A stretch of 64,000 nucleotides of DNA from Aestuariibaculum marinum (GCF_014596975.1 NZ_JACVXD010000001.1:554928-618927); one strand, 5' to 3'. Positions 28,329 through 37,725 are shown, counted from the first letter of the stretch. Notes: generated from the sequence alone by a model not told the origin. Made by a program: numbers and translations.

Positions 28329-29573
28329 TTACTTTTCAAACTGTTTTAGCGTTTTAGTAATGATATTTACGCAATCTAATAACTGCTCTTCAGTCATTAC
28401 CAAAGGTGGTGCAAAACGAATAATATTTCCGTGTGTAGGTTTGGCTAACAAACCATTATCACGTAATGCCAAACAGATATTCCAGGCGGTATCACTATCT
28501 TCACTATCATTAATCACAATAGCATTTAACAAGCCTTTACCTCTCACTAAATTAGCAATAGAACTCGTTTCAATGTATGTATTCAACTCTCTTCTAAATA
28601 ACTGCCCCAAAGATTCTGCTCTTTCAGCAAGGTTTTCTTCTTTGACCACTTCTAATGCTGCGATGGCTACAGCTGCCGCTACAGGGTTCCCTCCAAATGT
28701 ACTTCCGTGGTTTCCAGGCTTAATCACGTTCATTACGTTATCGTTAGCTAACACAGCACTTACAGGATAAGCACCTCCGCTTAAAGCCTTACCTAAAATT
28801 AAAAGGTCTGGTGTGACATTCTCATGATTTACAGCCAATAATTTCCCAGTGCGGGCAATACCGGTTTGTACTTCATCGGCTATAAACAAGACATTGTATT
28901 GTTCACACAAGGCTTTTGCTTTGGCTAGGTAACCTTCACTAGGCACATAAACACCAGCCTCACCTTGAATAGGCTCAACTAAAAATCCCGCAACGTTTTT
29001 ATTATTTTGTAATGCGTTCTCTAAAGCTGCTAAATTGTCATATTCAATTTTAATAAACCCTTTAGTATATGGTCCGAAATTCTCACGAGCTACAGGATCG
29101 TTAGAGAATGAAATGATTGTTGTTGTTCTTCCGTGGAAGTTATTTTCACACACAATAATTTCAGCCTCGTTTTCATCGATACCTTTAACCTCATACGCCC
29201 ATTTTCTACAAATTTTCAAAGCCGTCTCAACCGCTTCAGCTCCCGTATTCATTGGTAATAACTTATCAAAACCAAAATAATCACAGGCAAACTTTTCATA
29301 TTTACCCAGCATATCGTTGTAAAATGCTCTGGATGTCAACGTTAATACTTTAGCCTGCTCTGTCATGGCATTGATAATTTTCGGGTGACAATGCCCTTGA
29401 TTCACTGCCGAGTACGCAGATAAAAAATCGTAATACTGTTTGCCTTCTATGTCCCAAACATGAACCCCTTCACCTTTACTTAACACCACGGGTAACGGGT
29501 GATAATTATGAGCGCCATACTTGTTTTCTAAATCGATTGCTTGCTGCGATGTTAATTCTTTTAAAACAGCCAT
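28329..29573 (-). CDS. rocD: Ornithine aminotransferase
   Basis: A PLP class-III transaminase (414 aa) that converts ornithine and 2-oxoglutarate to glutamate semialdehyde and glutamate. It starts with the family N-terminus ([16 protein letters not shown]) and has [28 protein letters not shown] and the PLP lysine in [24 protein letters not shown] is specific for ornithine aminotransferase rather than acetylornithine aminotransferase. It is monocistronic; an unusual G+C-richer leader lies upstream. Confidence 0.93.
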   Translation of the reverse strand: MAVLKELTSQQAIDLENKYGAHNYHPLPVVLSKGEGVHVWDIEGKQYYDFLSAYSAVNQGHCHPKIINAMTEQAKVLTLTSRAFYNDMLGKYEKFACDYFGFDKLLPMNTGAEAVETALKICRKWAYEVKGIDENEAEIIVCENNFHGRTTTIISFSNDPVARENFGPYTKGFIKIEYDNLAALENALQNNKNVAGFLVEPIQGEAGVYVPSEGYLAKAKALCEQYNVLFIADEVQTGIARTGKLLAVNHENVTPDLLILGKALSGGAYPVSAVLANDNVMNVIKPGNHGSTFGGNPVAAAVAIAALEVVKEENLAERAESLGQLFRRELNTYIETSSIANLVRGKGLLNAIVINDSEDSDTAWNICLALRDNGLLAKPTHGNIIRFAPPLVMTEEQLLDCVNIITKTLKQFEK

Positions 29574-29603
29574 TTTAATATAATTTAAATTGATAAAATA
29601 ACC

Positions 29604-29676
29604 ATTCCTACTGTACCTTTATCCTTCCGAAGTCCTCGAAAATTCAGCGTGGGAGAGAAATCATCCCTAGGGCTCG
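29604..29676 (-). promoter_or_regulatory. Possible structured 5' leader of rocD
   Basis: In an A+T-rich gap, the minus strand has a G+C-richer patch. GGGATGA pairs with TCTCCC (one bulged T) in a hairpin, with flanking GCG/CGC and a second small hairpin CTTC-C-GAAG downstream. A near-consensus box (TTAATTTG, plus coordinates 29677-29684) lies directly before it, so the patch would be the start of the mRNA leader. No known riboswitch is recognised. Confidence 0.3.
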
Positions 29677-29798
29677 CAAATTAATAAATATAACTTGCTT
29701 CAGAAAATTTAACGTTCATTATCCTGTTAGTTCCTTTCTAAACCAAAATTTCTGTTAAACTAAATGCAAATAAACCAATTTTTATTTCCGGCTATTAT

Positions 29799-29806
29799 TA
29801 TTTTTG
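29799..29806 (+). promoter_or_regulatory. -7 box of rlmD, only 4 bp from the start codon
   Basis: TATTTTTG then CAGC then ATG. With a normal start point a few bases downstream of the box, the mRNA would begin at or next to the ATG, so rlmD may be leaderless. Confidence 0.5.
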
Positions 29807-29810
29807 CAGC

Positions 29811-31220
29811 ATGTCTAGAAAAAAGAGAAAACAAATATTTACAAACGTAGAAGTTGTAGATGCTGGAGCTAAGGGTAAAACCGTTGCCAAAGCACCAGAT
29901 GGGAAGGTTATTTTTTTACCTAATGCCGTACCTGGCGATGTAGTTGATGTGCAAACATTTAAAGCTCGTAAAGCCTATTACGAAGGCAAAGCAACGGTAT
30001 TCCATAAATTATCAGATAAACGTACCGAACCTGCCTGCGAGCATTTTGGTGTTTGTGGTGGTTGTAAGTGGCAGGACATGGCCTATGAGCATCAATTATA
30101 TTATAAACAAAAGGAGGTTACCAATAACCTAACCCGTTTAGGGCATATTGAGCTACCGGAAGTAACCCCTATTTTGGGGTCGGCTAAGCAATATTTCTAC
30201 CGTAATAAAATGGAATTCTCATTTAGCGATAGCCGTTGGTTAACTTTAGAAGAAGTTCAATCTGGAGAAGATGTAGGTGATAGAAATGCTTTAGGGTTTC
30301 ATATTCCTGGCATGTGGGATAAAATTCTTGATGTAAAGACATGTCATTTACAGCAAGATCCTTCAAATGATATTAGAAATTCCGTTAAGAACTTCGCGAT
30401 TGAAAACGGCTTGGATTTTTTTAACACACGTAACCAAACCGGGTTATTACGAACCATGATGATTCGTACGTCCACGACCGGAGACATTATGGTGTTAATT
30501 CAATTCTTTAAAGAAGACAAAAACCAACGTGAATTATTATTAGATTTTATTGCTGACAAATTCCCTGCAGTGACCTCTTTATTATACGTTATTAACGGAA
30601 AAGCGAATGACACCATTTACGATCAAGAAGTTATTTGCTACAAAGGCGACGATCATATTTTTGAAGAAATGGAAGGCTTAAAATTTAAAATTAACGCGAA
30701 GTCCTTCTACCAAACTAATTCAGAGCAAGCCTTCGAACTTTATAAAATTACCAGAGATTTTGCAGACTTAACAGGCGACGAACTGGTTTACGATTTATAT
30801 ACCGGAACCGGAACCATCGCTCAATTCGTTTCTAGAAAAGCTAAAAAAGTGGTTGGTGTTGAAGCTGTGCCAGATGCCATTTTAGCGGCTAAAGAAAATG
30901 CCGAACGCAATAATATTACCAATTGCGAGTTTTTTGTAGGAGACATGAAAAATGTGTTCAATCAGGAATTTATCGATACACATGGTGTTCCAGATATTAT
31001 TATTACCGATCCACCACGCGATGGTATGCATAAAGATGTGGTGCAACAAATATTAAATATTTCACCAAAGCGTGTGGTTTATGTTAGCTGTAATAGTGCA
31101 ACCCAAGCCAGAGATTTGGCCTTAATGAACGACATGTTTAAAGTGATTAAAACACAAGCGGTTGACATGTTCCCACAAACATTTCACGTAGAAAATGTTG
31201 TGTTACTAGAAAAACGTTAA
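29811..31220 (+). CDS. rlmD: 23S rRNA (uracil-C5)-methyltransferase RlmD
   Basis: A 469 aa RNA m5U methyltransferase of the TrmA/RlmD group. It has an N-terminal TRAM domain (about 1-65), Fe-S cysteines in CEHFGVCGGCKW with a further cysteine in KTCHLQ, a SAM-binding fold (YDLYTGTGTIAQF), DPPRDGMHKDV and the catalytic cysteine in YVSCNSATQARDL. The target in E. coli is U1939; assignment to RlmD rather than another paralogue is by overall match. It heads the conserved rlmD-DUF6452-DUF6048 run. Confidence 0.9.
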   Translation: MSRKKRKQIFTNVEVVDAGAKGKTVAKAPDGKVIFLPNAVPGDVVDVQTFKARKAYYEGKATVFHKLSDKRTEPACEHFGVCGGCKWQDMAYEHQLYYKQKEVTNNLTRLGHIELPEVTPILGSAKQYFYRNKMEFSFSDSRWLTLEEVQSGEDVGDRNALGFHIPGMWDKILDVKTCHLQQDPSNDIRNSVKNFAIENGLDFFNTRNQTGLLRTMMIRTSTTGDIMVLIQFFKEDKNQRELLLDFIADKFPAVTSLLYVINGKANDTIYDQEVICYKGDDHIFEEMEGLKFKINAKSFYQTNSEQAFELYKITRDFADLTGDELVYDLYTGTGTIAQFVSRKAKKVVGVEAVPDAILAAKENAERNNITNCEFFVGDMKNVFNQEFIDTHGVPDIIITDPPRDGMHKDVVQQILNISPKRVVYVSCNSATQARDLALMNDMFKVIKTQAVDMFPQTFHVENVVLLEKR

Positions 31221-31283
31221 TTAGTTTTAAATCCCTAAATTGCCAATCTGAAGACATTTTCAGAAACCTATTTAAAATTAAGA

Positions 31284-31838
31284 ATGAAATACTTAAAATT
31301 TATTTCTTTAGTTGTTATAGCGCTTTTAATAGGCATTAATATCAGTTGTGAACGTGACGATATTTGTCCTGACGGCACACCTACAACACCAAATTTAATT
31401 ATTGATTTTTACGATGTAAACAATCAGGAAAGCAAGAAAAATGTTTTCAATTTAGTATTGTATGGCATTGATGATGAAGGTAACCCTGTCCTTCCGGCTA
31501 TTGCGGTTGGTAGTTCAACAAACACCTTATCTCTTCCGCTAAAAACCTACACGAATTCAACACAATTTGTACTTCATAAAGATTACGCTGTAAACAATAA
31601 TGGTACACCAGATAACACCTCTGATGATTTTATTGAAGGTAACTCCGATTTAATCACTATTAATTACAGCCGAGAAGAAGTTTACGTATCACGTGCCTGT
31701 GGTTACAAAACCATTTTTAAAAACGTAACACTTAATATTGAAGACGATAGCGACAACTGGATTCAAGCCAGACAACCATTAACCGATAACCAATCTGTAG
31801 AAGATGAAACAACAACGCATTTCAATTTATATCATTAG
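31284..31838 (+). CDS. DUF6452 family lipoprotein
   Basis: A 184 aa protein with a lipobox (GINISC) and a beta-rich mature part (TPNLIIDFYDVNNQESKKNV onwards). It overlaps the next gene by 35 bp. This family is found next to rlmD and DUF6048 in Flavobacteriia; function unknown. The C-terminal 11 codons lie in the overlap and could be trimmed if the DUF6048 start were later, but the downstream signal peptide begins there. Confidence 0.85.
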   Translation: MKYLKFISLVVIALLIGINISCERDDICPDGTPTTPNLIIDFYDVNNQESKKNVFNLVLYGIDDEGNPVLPAIAVGSSTNTLSLPLKTYTNSTQFVLHKDYAVNNNGTPDNTSDDFIEGNSDLITINYSREEVYVSRACGYKTIFKNVTLNIEDDSDNWIQARQPLTDNQSVEDETTTHFNLYH

Positions 31839-32532
31839 TAGTATCGCGTGCTTACTGTTGTTTTGTTACTCTGTAAATGCTCAAAACGATAGTATTCCAA
31901 GTGTTGCTAACGATTCGGTAAAAGTGAAACTTAAATATGGGTTACGTGTTGGTGGTGACTTGGGAAAATTGATTCGTTCTACCATCGATGATGAATACAG
32001 CGGATTTGAAATTTCAGCCGATTACCGAATCAAACAGAAATTGTATATCGCTGGGGAATTAGGTTACGAAGAAAAAAACACAGTTAACGATTATCTTGAT
32101 GTAAGCACCAAAGGAGGTTATATTAAAGGTGGTATTGACTACAACATGTACCAGAACTGGCTGGATATGGACAATATGATTTACTTCGGGTTTCGTATTG
32201 GTGGAAGTAGTTTTAGTCACGACTTAAATAATTATACCGTTTACAACACGACGCAATACTGGAATCAGTTTTCATCTACAGAAGCAAGAACCTACGATGG
32301 TTTAACAGCCTTTTGGAGTGAAATAATTTTAGGAATAAAAGTTGAAGTTTTAACTAACCTATATCTAGGATTGAATGCTCAGCTTAAATTCTTGGTTGCA
32401 GAATCAGATCCTGGAAATTTTGAAAATATTTATATCCCCGGATTTCATAAAACTTACGACAGTAGCGGCATAGGTGTTGGCTATGGTTATACGGTATCTT
32501 ATAGAATTCCACTTTACAAAAAAGAGAAATAA
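31804..32532 (+). CDS. DUF6048 family outer-membrane-type protein
   Basis: A 242 aa protein with a signal peptide (ISIYIISSIACLLLFCYSVNAQ) and beta-strand-rich mature region (KLKYGLRVGGDLGKLI onwards, with GGYIKGGIDYNMYQNW), consistent with an outer-membrane barrel. It is translationally coupled to DUF6452 by a 35 bp overlap. Function unknown; the pairing suggests a lipoprotein-barrel unit. Confidence 0.85.
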   Translation: MKQQRISIYIISSIACLLLFCYSVNAQNDSIPSVANDSVKVKLKYGLRVGGDLGKLIRSTIDDEYSGFEISADYRIKQKLYIAGELGYEEKNTVNDYLDVSTKGGYIKGGIDYNMYQNWLDMDNMIYFGFRIGGSSFSHDLNNYTVYNTTQYWNQFSSTEARTYDGLTAFWSEIILGIKVEVLTNLYLGLNAQLKFLVAESDPGNFENIYIPGFHKTYDSSGIGVGYGYTVSYRIPLYKKEK

Positions 32533-32555
32533 CTTAAACCATATAAAAACACATC

Positions 32556-32595
32556 AAACCCTTATGTTTTATTTATAAGCAGAAGGGTTTTCTAT
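32556..32595. terminator. Terminator after the DUF6048 gene
   Basis: AAACCCTT at 32556-32563 pairs with AAGGGTTT at 32583-32590, with an inner CTTAT/ATAAG alternative, then TTCTATTTC. The T-run is weak. Confidence 0.55.
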
Positions 32596-32696
32596 TTCAA
32601 AACACTCATTTAACAGCTTCAAATCAATACTTTAAATAATATTTTTTAAATAAAATTTCATAAAAAATATTTAAACTTCTTCATTTAAAAATTATA

Positions 32697-32704
32697 TATC
32701 TTTG
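32697..32704 (+). promoter_or_regulatory. -7 box of aguB
   Basis: TATCTTTG matches TAnnTTTG, 20 bp before the ATG at 32725. Confidence 0.55.
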
Positions 32705-32724
32705 TTTTAAATTAATAGTTTAAA

Positions 32725-33612
32725 ATGCCTAAAAACACTTACAAGATTGCGGTTATTCAGTTAAACTTGAATAACACACCTGAAAACAATTTAAAAAAAT
32801 GTATTCAGTGGGTAAAAGATGCTGCTAAGCAAGGTGCTGAAGTTATCTCCTTACCCGAACTTTATAGTAGCCACTATTTTTGTCAGAGTGAAGATGTCGA
32901 TAATTTCGCTTTCGCGGAACCACTATACAGTACATCTTTTAACGCGTTTAGCGCTTTAGCAAAAGAACTGGGTGTGGTTATTATTGTGCCGTTTTTCGAA
33001 AAAAGAATGGCAGGTGTTTATCACAACAGTGCTTATATTATTGATACCGATGGTTCTGAAGCCGGACTTTACCGTAAAATGCACATCCCGGACGATCCGC
33101 ATTTCTATGAAAAATTCTACTTTACGCCTGGCGATATCGGGTTCAAGTCCTTCCCGACTAAAAAAGGAAATATTGGAACACTAATCTGCTGGGATCAATG
33201 GTATCCTGAAGCAGCGCGCTTAACCGCATTGCAAGGTGCCGAAGTATTATTCTACCCTACCGCTATTGGTTGGCATCCACAGGAAAAAGCTGAATTTGGA
33301 GAAAACCAACAAGGCGCCTGGATGAATGTTATGCGTGGTCATGCCGTGGCTAATGGTATTTATGTGGCAGCTGCTAACCGTATTGGCTTAGAAAAATATT
33401 TACCAGATACTAATGGCATCGAATTTTGGGGATCATCTTTTATTGCTGGCCCTCAAGGAGAAATTTTAGCACAGGCATCGGTAGATCAGGAAGAAATATT
33501 AATCGCTGAAGTAGATTTAAGCCTACAGGAAAACGTACGTCAGAACTGGCCGTTCTTGAGAGACCGTCGTATCGACAAATACGGAGATATCACTAAAAGA
33601 GCGATCGATTAA
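32725..33612 (+). CDS. aguB: N-carbamoylputrescine amidase
   Basis: A nitrilase-superfamily enzyme (295 aa) that hydrolyses N-carbamoylputrescine to putrescine, CO2 and ammonia. The catalytic Glu-Lys-Cys triad is in SLPELYSS, YRKMHIPDD and TLICWDQWYPEAARL. It overlaps aguA by one base, so the two enzymes convert agmatine to putrescine as a unit. Assignment rests on both the motif match and the partner gene. Confidence 0.93.
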   Translation: MPKNTYKIAVIQLNLNNTPENNLKKCIQWVKDAAKQGAEVISLPELYSSHYFCQSEDVDNFAFAEPLYSTSFNAFSALAKELGVVIIVPFFEKRMAGVYHNSAYIIDTDGSEAGLYRKMHIPDDPHFYEKFYFTPGDIGFKSFPTKKGNIGTLICWDQWYPEAARLTALQGAEVLFYPTAIGWHPQEKAEFGENQQGAWMNVMRGHAVANGIYVAAANRIGLEKYLPDTNGIEFWGSSFIAGPQGEILAQASVDQEEILIAEVDLSLQENVRQNWPFLRDRRIDKYGDITKRAID

Positions 33613-34652
33613 TGAATACAGAGCAATGGATTTTCCCTGCTGAATGGGAACAACAACAAGCTGTTTTATTATGTTTTCCTCATAACGGAAACGACTGGCC
33701 AGGAAAATACGAAGCCATTCAATGGGCGTTTGTCGAATTTATTAAAAAAGTAGCTTCTGTTGAAGGGGTTATTGTTGTTGTGGCTACCGATAAGCTGAAA
33801 GATAAAGTTAGTAGTATGCTGAAGATGGCGCATGTAAATATGGAACATGTGTTGTTCATTATACATAAAACCAATCGTAGCTGGATGCGCGACTCTGGAC
33901 CTATTATTGTTAAAAAAGGGGCTGAACGTCGAGCTTTAAATTTCAATTTTAACGGATGGGCAAAATATTCTAATTTTAAGTTAGACAAGCACGTTCCTAA
34001 AAAAGTAGCTGACTTTTTAAATGTACCTCTTAAACAAGTGACCTACAAAGGAAAACCTGTAATTGTTGAAGGTGGCGCAATAGACGTGAATGGAAAAGGA
34101 ACCTTGCTTACTACCGAAGAATGTCTGCTCCACCCTACTATTCAGGTTAGAAACGAAGGATTTACAAAAGAAGATTACGAAGCTGTTTTTAAAGAATATC
34201 TTGGAGTTACAAACGTGATTTGGTTAGGCGATGGAGTTGAAGGTGATGACACACATGGCCATGTTGATGATTTAGCGCGTTTTGTAAATGAAGATACCAT
34301 TATCACGGTAGTTGAAGATAATCCTGAAGACGCTAATTTTAAGCCACTTCAGGATAATTTAAAGCGTTTACAAGCATCTAAATTAGAAAATGGTAAAACT
34401 CCAAATATTGTAACCTTACCAATGCCGAAACGTTTAGATTTCGATGGTATTCGTTTACCGGCAAGTTATGCTAACTTTTTAATCATTAACAAAGCGGTTT
34501 TAGTACCAACTTTTAATGATTCGAAAGACCGTATAGCGTTAAATATTATAGCCGATTGTTTCCCTGACAGGGAAATTATAGGTATTTCGGCAACCGATTT
34601 TATCTGGGGATTTGGCACACTGCACTGTTTAAGTCAGCAAATTCCTGAATAG
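33612..34652 (+). CDS. aguA: Agmatine deiminase
   Basis: A 346 aa enzyme of the guanidino-group modifying superfamily that converts agmatine to N-carbamoylputrescine. Substrate-site motifs are SWMRDSGP and DTHGHVDDLARF, and the catalytic cysteine lies in GTLHCLSQQIP at the C-terminus. The start overlaps the aguB stop by one base (TAATG). With aguB it forms the agmatine route to putrescine; an arginine decarboxylase is not in the window. Confidence 0.94.
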   Translation: MNTEQWIFPAEWEQQQAVLLCFPHNGNDWPGKYEAIQWAFVEFIKKVASVEGVIVVVATDKLKDKVSSMLKMAHVNMEHVLFIIHKTNRSWMRDSGPIIVKKGAERRALNFNFNGWAKYSNFKLDKHVPKKVADFLNVPLKQVTYKGKPVIVEGGAIDVNGKGTLLTTEECLLHPTIQVRNEGFTKEDYEAVFKEYLGVTNVIWLGDGVEGDDTHGHVDDLARFVNEDTIITVVEDNPEDANFKPLQDNLKRLQASKLENGKTPNIVTLPMPKRLDFDGIRLPASYANFLIINKAVLVPTFNDSKDRIALNIIADCFPDREIIGISATDFIWGFGTLHCLSQQIPE

Positions 34653-34686
34653 TTTCAATTTTACTTAAAATCAGAAATCCAGCATT

Positions 34687-34848
34687 GTTGGTTTTTACTA
34701 ACATTAACTGGATTTTTTAGTTTTAAAGTTAGTTTTTACCAACACAGACATAATAATTATTTCATATTTCATTTAAAATTATTACTTTTGAGTTAGAAAA
34801 TACCAACATTAATTAGCGTTTAAATTAATAATTATGGTAAATACTAAC
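34687..34848 (+). promoter_or_regulatory. Operator array of the hipBA pair
   Basis: Four copies of a 16 bp near-palindrome of the form GTTRG-N6-CYAAC start at 34687, 34728, 34792 and 34833. The first three are full copies (GTTGGTTTTTACTAAC, GTTAGTTTTTACCAAC, GTTAGAAAATACCAAC). The fourth (TATGGTAAATACTAAC) keeps only the right half well and overlaps the antitoxin start codon. Starts within each pair are 41 bp apart. The third copy sits directly behind the promoter box, where a bound repressor would block transcription. Confidence 0.65.
34783..34790 (+). promoter_or_regulatory. -7 box of hipBA
   Basis: TACTTTTG matches TAnnTTTG, 43 bp before the antitoxin ATG and one base before operator copy three. 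Confidence 0.55.
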
Positions 34849-35178
34849 ACTAATTGGACTTCCATGAGCGATCAAGCTATCGTTGAAGCTATAGGAGGTT
34901 ATGTAAAACATCAGCGTTTAAACCAGGATAAAACACAAGCTCAAATTGCTGAAGCCGCTGGCGTAAACCGTTGGACGATCAGTCAGATTGAGAAAGGCGA
35001 AGCTATTTCTTTAACCTCTCTTATTCAAATATTACGGGCTTTAGATACGCTTCATGTGTTCAGCAACTTCAAAATTGAACAGCAAATCAGTCCGTTGGAA
35101 TTAGCCAAACTCGAAAAACAAAAACGCCAACGCGCGAGAAATAAAAATACCAATCCCCAAACCGACAGTGAATGGTAA
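34834..35178 (+). CDS. hipB: HipB-like XRE-family antitoxin
   Basis: A 114 aa protein with a Cro/C1-type helix-turn-helix at about residues 22-78 (LNQDKTQAQIAEAAGVNRWTI, then SQIEKGEAI). The basic tail KLEKQKRQRARNKN continues beyond the domain. It overlaps the HipA-like gene by 7 bp, the standard layout of this toxin-antitoxin type, and should repress its own promoter through the repeated operators upstream while neutralising the kinase. Confidence 0.88.
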   Translation: MVNTNTNWTSMSDQAIVEAIGGYVKHQRLNQDKTQAQIAEAAGVNRWTISQIEKGEAISLTSLIQILRALDTLHVFSNFKIEQQISPLELAKLEKQKRQRARNKNTNPQTDSEW

Positions 35179-36482
35179 GCACAAAAACAGCCTTTGTAAA
35201 AATATGGAATCAGGTGGTTGGCGCCGTTTCTTGGAACGACGACACCGGTCTTGCCAGCTTTGAATACACACCCGAATTTAAAGCTTTAGGCATAGAACTA
35301 TCTCCCGTTAAAATGCCGACACAATCCGGCACACAAATATTTTCGTTCCCAGAACTTCGCGTTTCCAGACATGGCGACTACGACACCTTTAAAGGTTTGC
35401 CAGGCTTACTTGCCGATGTGCTACCCGACAAATACGGAAATCAACTTATCAATAGTTGGCTTGCACAACAAGGACGACCAGAAAACAGCATGAATCCTGT
35501 GGAGCAATTGTGTTTTATTGGTACGCGAGGCATGGGGGCTCTTGAATTTGAACCTACACAACTTAAACCCAACAAAAACACCTTTGAAGTAGAAATTGAT
35601 AGTCTGGTAGATATTGCACAACGCATGCTTCATAAACGTGAAGACTTTGAAACCAATATCAATAAGAATGAACGCCAGGCGATGCTCGACATTCTAAAAA
35701 TAGGAACCTCTGCTGGGGGTGCCAGACCAAAAGCTATTATTGCCTACAATAAAAAAACGGGGCAGGTTCGCTCAGGACAAACCAATGCGCCTAAAGGCTT
35801 TGAACACTGGCTGATTAAACTAGACGGTGTTAGCGACGCCCAGTTTGGAGAAAGTCAGGGCTACGGACGAATTGAAATGGCATACTACAATATGGCAATA
35901 GATTGCGGTATTGATATGATGGAATCTATACTTTTAGAAGAAAATAATCGTGCCCATTTTATGACCAAGCGTTTTGATCGCGAAGGCAACGATACCAAAC
36001 ACCATATTCAAACCTGGTGCGCTATGCAACATTACGATTTTAACGAGATGCATAGCTTCAGTTATGAACAGCTATTCCAGACCATGCGTATTCTAAGACT
36101 CCCATACCCTCAAGCCGAACAAATGTTCAGACGTATGGTATTTAATGTTATTGGTAAAAACTGTGACGACCACACTAAAAACTTCGCATTCCGATTAAAA
36201 CAAGATGGTGTTTGGGAACTAGCTCCAGCCTACGATATTTGTTTTGCTTACCGTCCGGGAAGCGTTTGGGTTAGTCAGCATGCTTTAAGCATAAATGGAA
36301 AACGCAAAGACATTAACAGACAAGATTTACTAACGGTAGCGAAAAGCATGAATATTAAAAAAGCGGATGCTATAATTAGTCAAATAAACAATGTCATAGC
36401 TAATTGGAATACCTATGCTGAAGCCGTAAATGCTAAACCTGAACTAAGAGACAACATCGCTAATAATTTAGAGTTGATGTAA
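35172..36482 (+). CDS. hipA: HipA-family serine/threonine kinase toxin
   Basis: A 436 aa kinase. The N-terminal HipA domain (about 8-110) is followed by the kinase fold. S180 in GTSAGGARPKA aligns with the autophosphorylated Ser150 loop of E. coli HipA. Catalytic residues are D332 and N337 in NCDDHTKNF and D355 in PAYDICF. All key positions are present, so the kinase should be active. E. coli HipA phosphorylates glutamyl-tRNA synthetase; targets in this branch are unknown. A REP-like hairpin follows the stop. Confidence 0.9.
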   Translation: MVSTKTAFVKIWNQVVGAVSWNDDTGLASFEYTPEFKALGIELSPVKMPTQSGTQIFSFPELRVSRHGDYDTFKGLPGLLADVLPDKYGNQLINSWLAQQGRPENSMNPVEQLCFIGTRGMGALEFEPTQLKPNKNTFEVEIDSLVDIAQRMLHKREDFETNINKNERQAMLDILKIGTSAGGARPKAIIAYNKKTGQVRSGQTNAPKGFEHWLIKLDGVSDAQFGESQGYGRIEMAYYNMAIDCGIDMMESILLEENNRAHFMTKRFDREGNDTKHHIQTWCAMQHYDFNEMHSFSYEQLFQTMRILRLPYPQAEQMFRRMVFNVIGKNCDDHTKNFAFRLKQDGVWELAPAYDICFAYRPGSVWVSQHALSINGKRKDINRQDLLTVAKSMNIKKADAIISQINNVIANWNTYAEAVNAKPELRDNIANNLELM

Positions 36483-36492
36483 CTTAATTCCC

Positions 36493-36539
36493 TGTCATTC
36501 TGAACTCGTTTCAGATTCTGAAAAAAATTCAGAATGACA
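36493..36539. repeat. REP-like inverted repeat between hipA and the rlmL-like gene
   Basis: TGTCATTCTGAA at 36493-36504 is exactly complementary to TTCAGAATGACA at 36528-36539. Inside lies a second palindrome, TTTCAGA-T-TCTGAAA at 36509-36523. The sequence resembles the dispersed TGTCATTCTGA-type repeats of Bacteroidota genomes. It sits between convergent genes and may double as a terminator. Confidence 0.65.
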
Positions 36540-36567
36540 AAACAAGTTTTAAAATCCCTGCTTTCTA

Positions 36568-37725
36568 TTACTTCATATACTTTCCTTTCTTACTTCCGGC
36601 GTATATCTCATATTTTACTAAACGAGACTCTAATTTAGCATTGAACAACTGAATTTTACGAGATGGACGTAAGCCGACAAATTTCAAGGCTTCCAAATTA
36701 CTTGTTATAAACCAGGCATCTGTATTCGGGTAGTTTTGTTTTAAGGTATCTCCAATGTTTTTATAAAACTCTTGCAAATCGATATTTAAACGCTCACCAT
36801 ATGGCGGATTAAATACCATATGCAATTTTCTTTCGCCTCCTTTTTGAGTTTTAAAGAAATCTTCATGTTTCACGGTTATAAAATCATCAAGCTCGGCATT
36901 TTTAATATTTTCCTGAGCTTTCTTTACAGCACTCGGTGCTTTATCATAACCTGTAATGGTATAATGGAAATCACGTGTTTTGTTCAATAAAGACTCTTCA
37001 ATTTTCTCAAACAAATCGACATCCCAGTCTTCCCAACGCTCGAAAGCAAATTCTTTACGCATTAAGTTTGGCGGAATATTACAGGCAATCATCGCGGCTT
37101 CGATAAGCATGGTACCACTACCACACATCGGATCCATAAAGTCTGATTGTCCATCCCAACCCGACAACATAATTAGTCCGGCAGCAAGCACCTCGTTAAT
37201 TGGCGCAATATTGGTCGCTAACTTATAACCACGCTTATGTAATGAATCTCCTGAAGAATCTAGCGAAATGGTACACTGGTTTCTATCGATACGTACATTG
37301 ACTTTTAAATCTGGAAATTTTAAATCTACGTTCGGACGCTGCCCTGTGGTATCTCTAAATTTATCGACAATAGCATCTTTTGCTTTTTGAGCTATAAACA
37401 AGGAATGTTTAAATAAATCAGAGTGTATTGTAGCATCAATAGCTAAAGTTCCGGTTGGTTTCAGGTATTCGCTCCAGTTCATAGCGTATATTTTATTATA
37501 CAACTCCTGTTCGCTGTTTACCGTAAAACTTTTAATGGGTTTTAAAATTTTGATAGCCGTACGTAGTCCGAGATTTGCCTTATACATAAAGCCTTTATCG
37601 CCAACAAACGACACACTTCGCACGCCCTTTTTAATGTGTTGCGCACCAAGTTGTGTTAATTCTTTTTCTAACAAATCTTCAAAACCAAACAAGGTTTTGG
37701 CTACCATTTCGAAATTTTCTCCCAT
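36568..37725 (-). CDS. THUMP-domain RNA N2-guanine methyltransferase (RlmL N-terminal type)
   Basis: A 385 aa class I methyltransferase. A ferredoxin-like plus THUMP region (about 1-155) recognises RNA, and the SAM fold has DPMCGSGTMLIEAA and the catalytic NPPYGERL motif of N2-guanine methyltransferases. It corresponds to the first half of E. coli RlmL (m2G2445 of 23S rRNA). There is no second RlmK domain, which is normal in Bacteroidota. Divergent from the next methyltransferase gene. Confidence 0.88.
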   Translation of the reverse strand: MGENFEMVAKTLFGFEDLLEKELTQLGAQHIKKGVRSVSFVGDKGFMYKANLGLRTAIKILKPIKSFTVNSEQELYNKIYAMNWSEYLKPTGTLAIDATIHSDLFKHSLFIAQKAKDAIVDKFRDTTGQRPNVDLKFPDLKVNVRIDRNQCTISLDSSGDSLHKRGYKLATNIAPINEVLAAGLIMLSGWDGQSDFMDPMCGSGTMLIEAAMIACNIPPNLMRKEFAFERWEDWDVDLFEKIEESLLNKTRDFHYTITGYDKAPSAVKKAQENIKNAELDDFITVKHEDFFKTQKGGERKLHMVFNPPYGERLNIDLQEFYKNIGDTLKQNYPNTDAWFITSNLEALKFVGLRPSRKIQLFNAKLESRLVKYEIYAGSKKGKYMK

